A DNA stretch of 34,696 bases from contig JAUCGG010000033.1 of assembly GCA_030378015.1 (NCBI GenBank), positions 1 to 34,696 on the forward strand, read 5' to 3'. The notes beneath the pieces were generated by a model. The model did not search any database. It was not told the origin of the DNA and was given only the letters and a program-made list of their open reading frames with translations. Each line of letters opens with the position of its first letter. Positions within the stretch are counted from its first letter, which is position 1. Of this stretch, positions 33,206-34,696 are shown in pieces. Made by a program: the position numbers and the translations under genes. Origin of the DNA: Desulfococcaceae bacterium HSG8 (GTDB lineage Bacteria > Desulfobacterota > Desulfobacteria > Desulfobacterales > 4be13).

Positions 33206-34226
33206 TAATTTTAACCTCTGGCTCCAGTTTCACATCAAACATTTCAGATACGGTTTCCCGGGCCAGTTCTGCCAATGCAAGTATATCCGCAGCCTTTGCC
33301 CTGTCCCTGTTGATGATGAAATTGGCATGTCTGGGTGAGATTTCAGCACCCCCGATCCGTTTTCCTTTAAGACCGGCAAGGTCAATAAGTTCCCCTGCTG
33401 ATTTCCTGTAAACACCATTTTTGCAAAAAAGGGAAGGATTTTTAAAAAAACATCCCGCGCTTGGCAATTTTGTGGGCTGTTTTTTCCTGCGTATTCTCAG
33501 GATATCTTCAGCTTCTTTTTTCAGTTTTTCGGGGTCTGCGGGATATAACGTAAATTTCCCGTCAAGAATGACGGGTTGAGAGTGTTTTGTGTTTTGTGTT
33601 TTGTGTTTTGTCGTCCGATTTTCATTTTTCGTTGTGAGGGGCAGGTCATGGAAGTTCCAGGAAAGCTTACGATATTCGAAATCCATATCTTTTTTTCCCA
33701 CTGTCCTGACCTGCCCTGTTGGCAGCAGCACATTTACGGAATCAAGGGCTGTTTCCATTGATCCGTAAGCTGTACCCGCGTTCATCCTGACAGCCCCGCC
33801 CACGGTTCCCGGGATGCCCAGCGCGAAATTCATTCCCTTCAGTCCGTCTGCTATAGCAAACCTGCAAAGGTTTTGCAATCTCATTCCGGCCCTGACTGTG
33901 ATTGTCACCCTGTCCTTTTCGGTTTCTGTACGGGGAAGTTTATGTCCATCCAGGCATTTTGTCAGAACAATAACAATACCCCGGATACCGCCGTCCCTTA
34001 CAAGAAGATTCGTGCCGCCGCCGATGATCGTGTATTGAATACTCTTTTGCATGGCCCAGGAGATAAGGGCTTTCAGGGTTTCAAGGTTTTCAGGCGCTGC
34101 ATAAACATCAGCCAGCCCCCCGACACGAAAAGATGTATGCCCGGACATGGGTTCGTCAAATCTGACGTTTTTGCCCAGCAGAGTTGTCAGCCATTTTTTT
34201 GAATCAGTATCCATATTAATATTCAA
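33189..34226 (-). CDS. murB: UDP-N-acetylenolpyruvoylglucosamine reductase MurB
   Basis: MurB reduces UDP-GlcNAc-enolpyruvate to UDP-MurNAc in peptidoglycan synthesis, using FAD and NADPH. The FAD motif TIIGGGTNLLVRDGG, GIPGTVGGAVRMNAG and the C-terminal LEPEVKIIG glutamate are intact. The active-site segment reads SAGCFFKNP, with Cys where E. coli has the catalytic Ser229, a substitution seen in part of the family. A loop (about NENRTTKHKTQNTKHSQ) is encoded by a heptanucleotide microsatellite and lengthens the protein. The TTG at 34226 follows gagga by 7 nt; ATG 34214 and TTG 34250 are alternatives. It overlaps ftsQ. Confidence 0.95.
   Translation of the reverse strand: MNINMDTDSKKWLTTLLGKNVRFDEPMSGHTSFRVGGLADVYAAPENLETLKALISWAMQKSIQYTIIGGGTNLLVRDGGIRGIVIVLTKCLDGHKLPRTETEKDRVTITVRAGMRLQNLCRFAIADGLKGMNFALGIPGTVGGAVRMNAGTAYGSMETALDSVNVLLPTGQVRTVGKKDMDFEYRKLSWNFHDLPLTTKNENRTTKHKTQNTKHSQPVILDGKFTLYPADPEKLKKEAEDILRIRRKKQPTKLPSAGCFFKNPSLFCKNGVYRKSAGELIDLAGLKGKRIGGAEISPRHANFIINRDRAKAADILALAELARETVSEMFDVKLEPEVKIIGEQE
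33584..33611 (-). repeat. Four gttttgt heptamers inside murB
   Basis: Four perfect tandem copies of a 7-bp unit lie within the murB coding frame and encode the Thr/Lys/His/Gln/Asn-rich loop. Since 7 is not a multiple of 3, gain or loss of one unit would shift the frame. Confidence 0.9.
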
Positions 34227-34253
34227 TATGTTATCCTCAACAAATCGCAATTT

Positions 34254-34490
34254 TCATGAATCCGGAGTGCAAAAATTAAGCGAAGCGGTTTTTTGCGCTT
34301 TTCCTTGCTTTTGTTTCACAATATTTTCTGCCGTTTCCAGTTCTCTGCTTATTTCATCATCGTCGTAATCAATAACCGGGATATTATTATCACTTAAGTA
34401 TTCAATAAAGTCCCATTTGGACATTCCTGAAAGTTCGGAAGCTTTTCCGATAGAAAGAAATTTTTCCTGAAAATATTTGAGTGTGACCAA
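34254..34490 (-). CDS. UPF0175-like antitoxin, probably N-terminally shortened
   Basis: A 78-codon ORF starting at TTG. YFQEKFLSIGKASELSGMSK followed by WDFIEYLSDNNIPVIDYDDD is the helix-turn-helix core of UPF0175 antitoxins. The usual first 20-25 residues (a short strand and helix) are missing; the frame upstream reaches a stop without a good start codon. No toxin gene follows; murB begins just downstream. It is probably a solitary or decayed antitoxin lying where murC often precedes murB. Confidence 0.6.
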   Translation of the reverse strand: MVTLKYFQEKFLSIGKASELSGMSKWDFIEYLSDNNIPVIDYDDDEISRELETAENIVKQKQGKAQKTASLNFCTPDS

Positions 34491-34696
34491 AATAGGGCAT
34501 CCTACAAAACAGATTTTAATTCAGTATGTTAAATACAGGACTGTTGTGTTTTCGCCCTCTTATTTGTAATAGTCAAAATATGAGATAAGATTATTACTAG
34601 TTTGTCATAAATCTGGTTAAAAAAATAATAGTTATATTTTATTATGTTTTCAGGGTCAGAATAAGTAAAAAGAGTAATTCTGAAAGAACCGGAAAA
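34491..34696. other. AT-rich right end, no gene seen
   Basis: About 200 bp of very AT-rich DNA to the window edge. It could hold a promoter for the minus-strand cluster, but I see no convincing -35/-10 pair or coding frame. Confidence 0.4.

Overview
The window has two parts: a defence and mobile-gene island on the left (about 0.9-27.7 kb) and a conserved cell-division block on the right (27.8-34.3 kb, all minus strand). The division block reads murB-ftsQ-ftsA-ftsZ followed by a radical SAM gene. Its proteins look like those of Gram-negative Desulfobacterota (Desulfobacterales-type sulfate reducers). That placement is inferred from protein style, from the many toxin-antitoxin genes and from heptanucleotide repeats, not from a marker gene.

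0-1.9 kb: a REP-like palindrome, an alpha/beta hydrolase, then gene-free DNA with two inverted-repeat (MITE-like) elements. 1.9-18.7 kb: one long plus-strand operon with all six type 3 BREX genes in order: brxF, brxC, pglXI, brxHII, pglZ, brxA. Two ATPase-nuclease pairs are built into it. A Septu-like pair (ABC-type ATPase plus HNH nuclease) lies between brxC and pglXI. A PARIS-like pair (ABC-type ATPase plus DUF4435/TOPRIM-like protein) lies between pglXI and brxHII and is coupled by ATGA and TAATG overlaps. Restriction, methylation and two probable abortive or back-up effectors therefore seem to share one transcript.

18.7-21.1 kb: debris and toxin-antitoxin genes: a truncated transposase-like ORF, a PIN-domain remnant, a nucleotidyltransferase pair, and a Phd-type antitoxin with a frameshifted PIN toxin. 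21.1-24.4 kb (minus strand): the most unusual locus. An 835-aa protein joins ten leucine-rich repeats, a TIR/DUF4062-like alpha/beta segment and an ABC-type ATPase. It overlaps by 4 nt an HNH nuclease that carries a LysM-like insertion inside the HNH fold. I know of no named system with this architecture.

24.4-27.7 kb: a second PIN remnant, a remnant of a HEPN plus BolA-like locus, a MazF/RHH pair, an intact HEPN plus BolA-like pair, a degenerate copy of the 3' end of the radical SAM gene, and a DUF4258/YgiT pair. The 3' copy lies 0.7-1 kb from the intact gene and marks the island/core boundary. 27.8-34.7 kb: the division block, whose spacers and reading frames are invaded by heptanucleotide repeats (upstream of ftsZ, upstream of ftsA, at the radical SAM N-terminus and inside murB), then a shortened UPF0175 antitoxin-like ORF and an AT-rich end.

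All functions are inferred by reading motifs; no database search was run.
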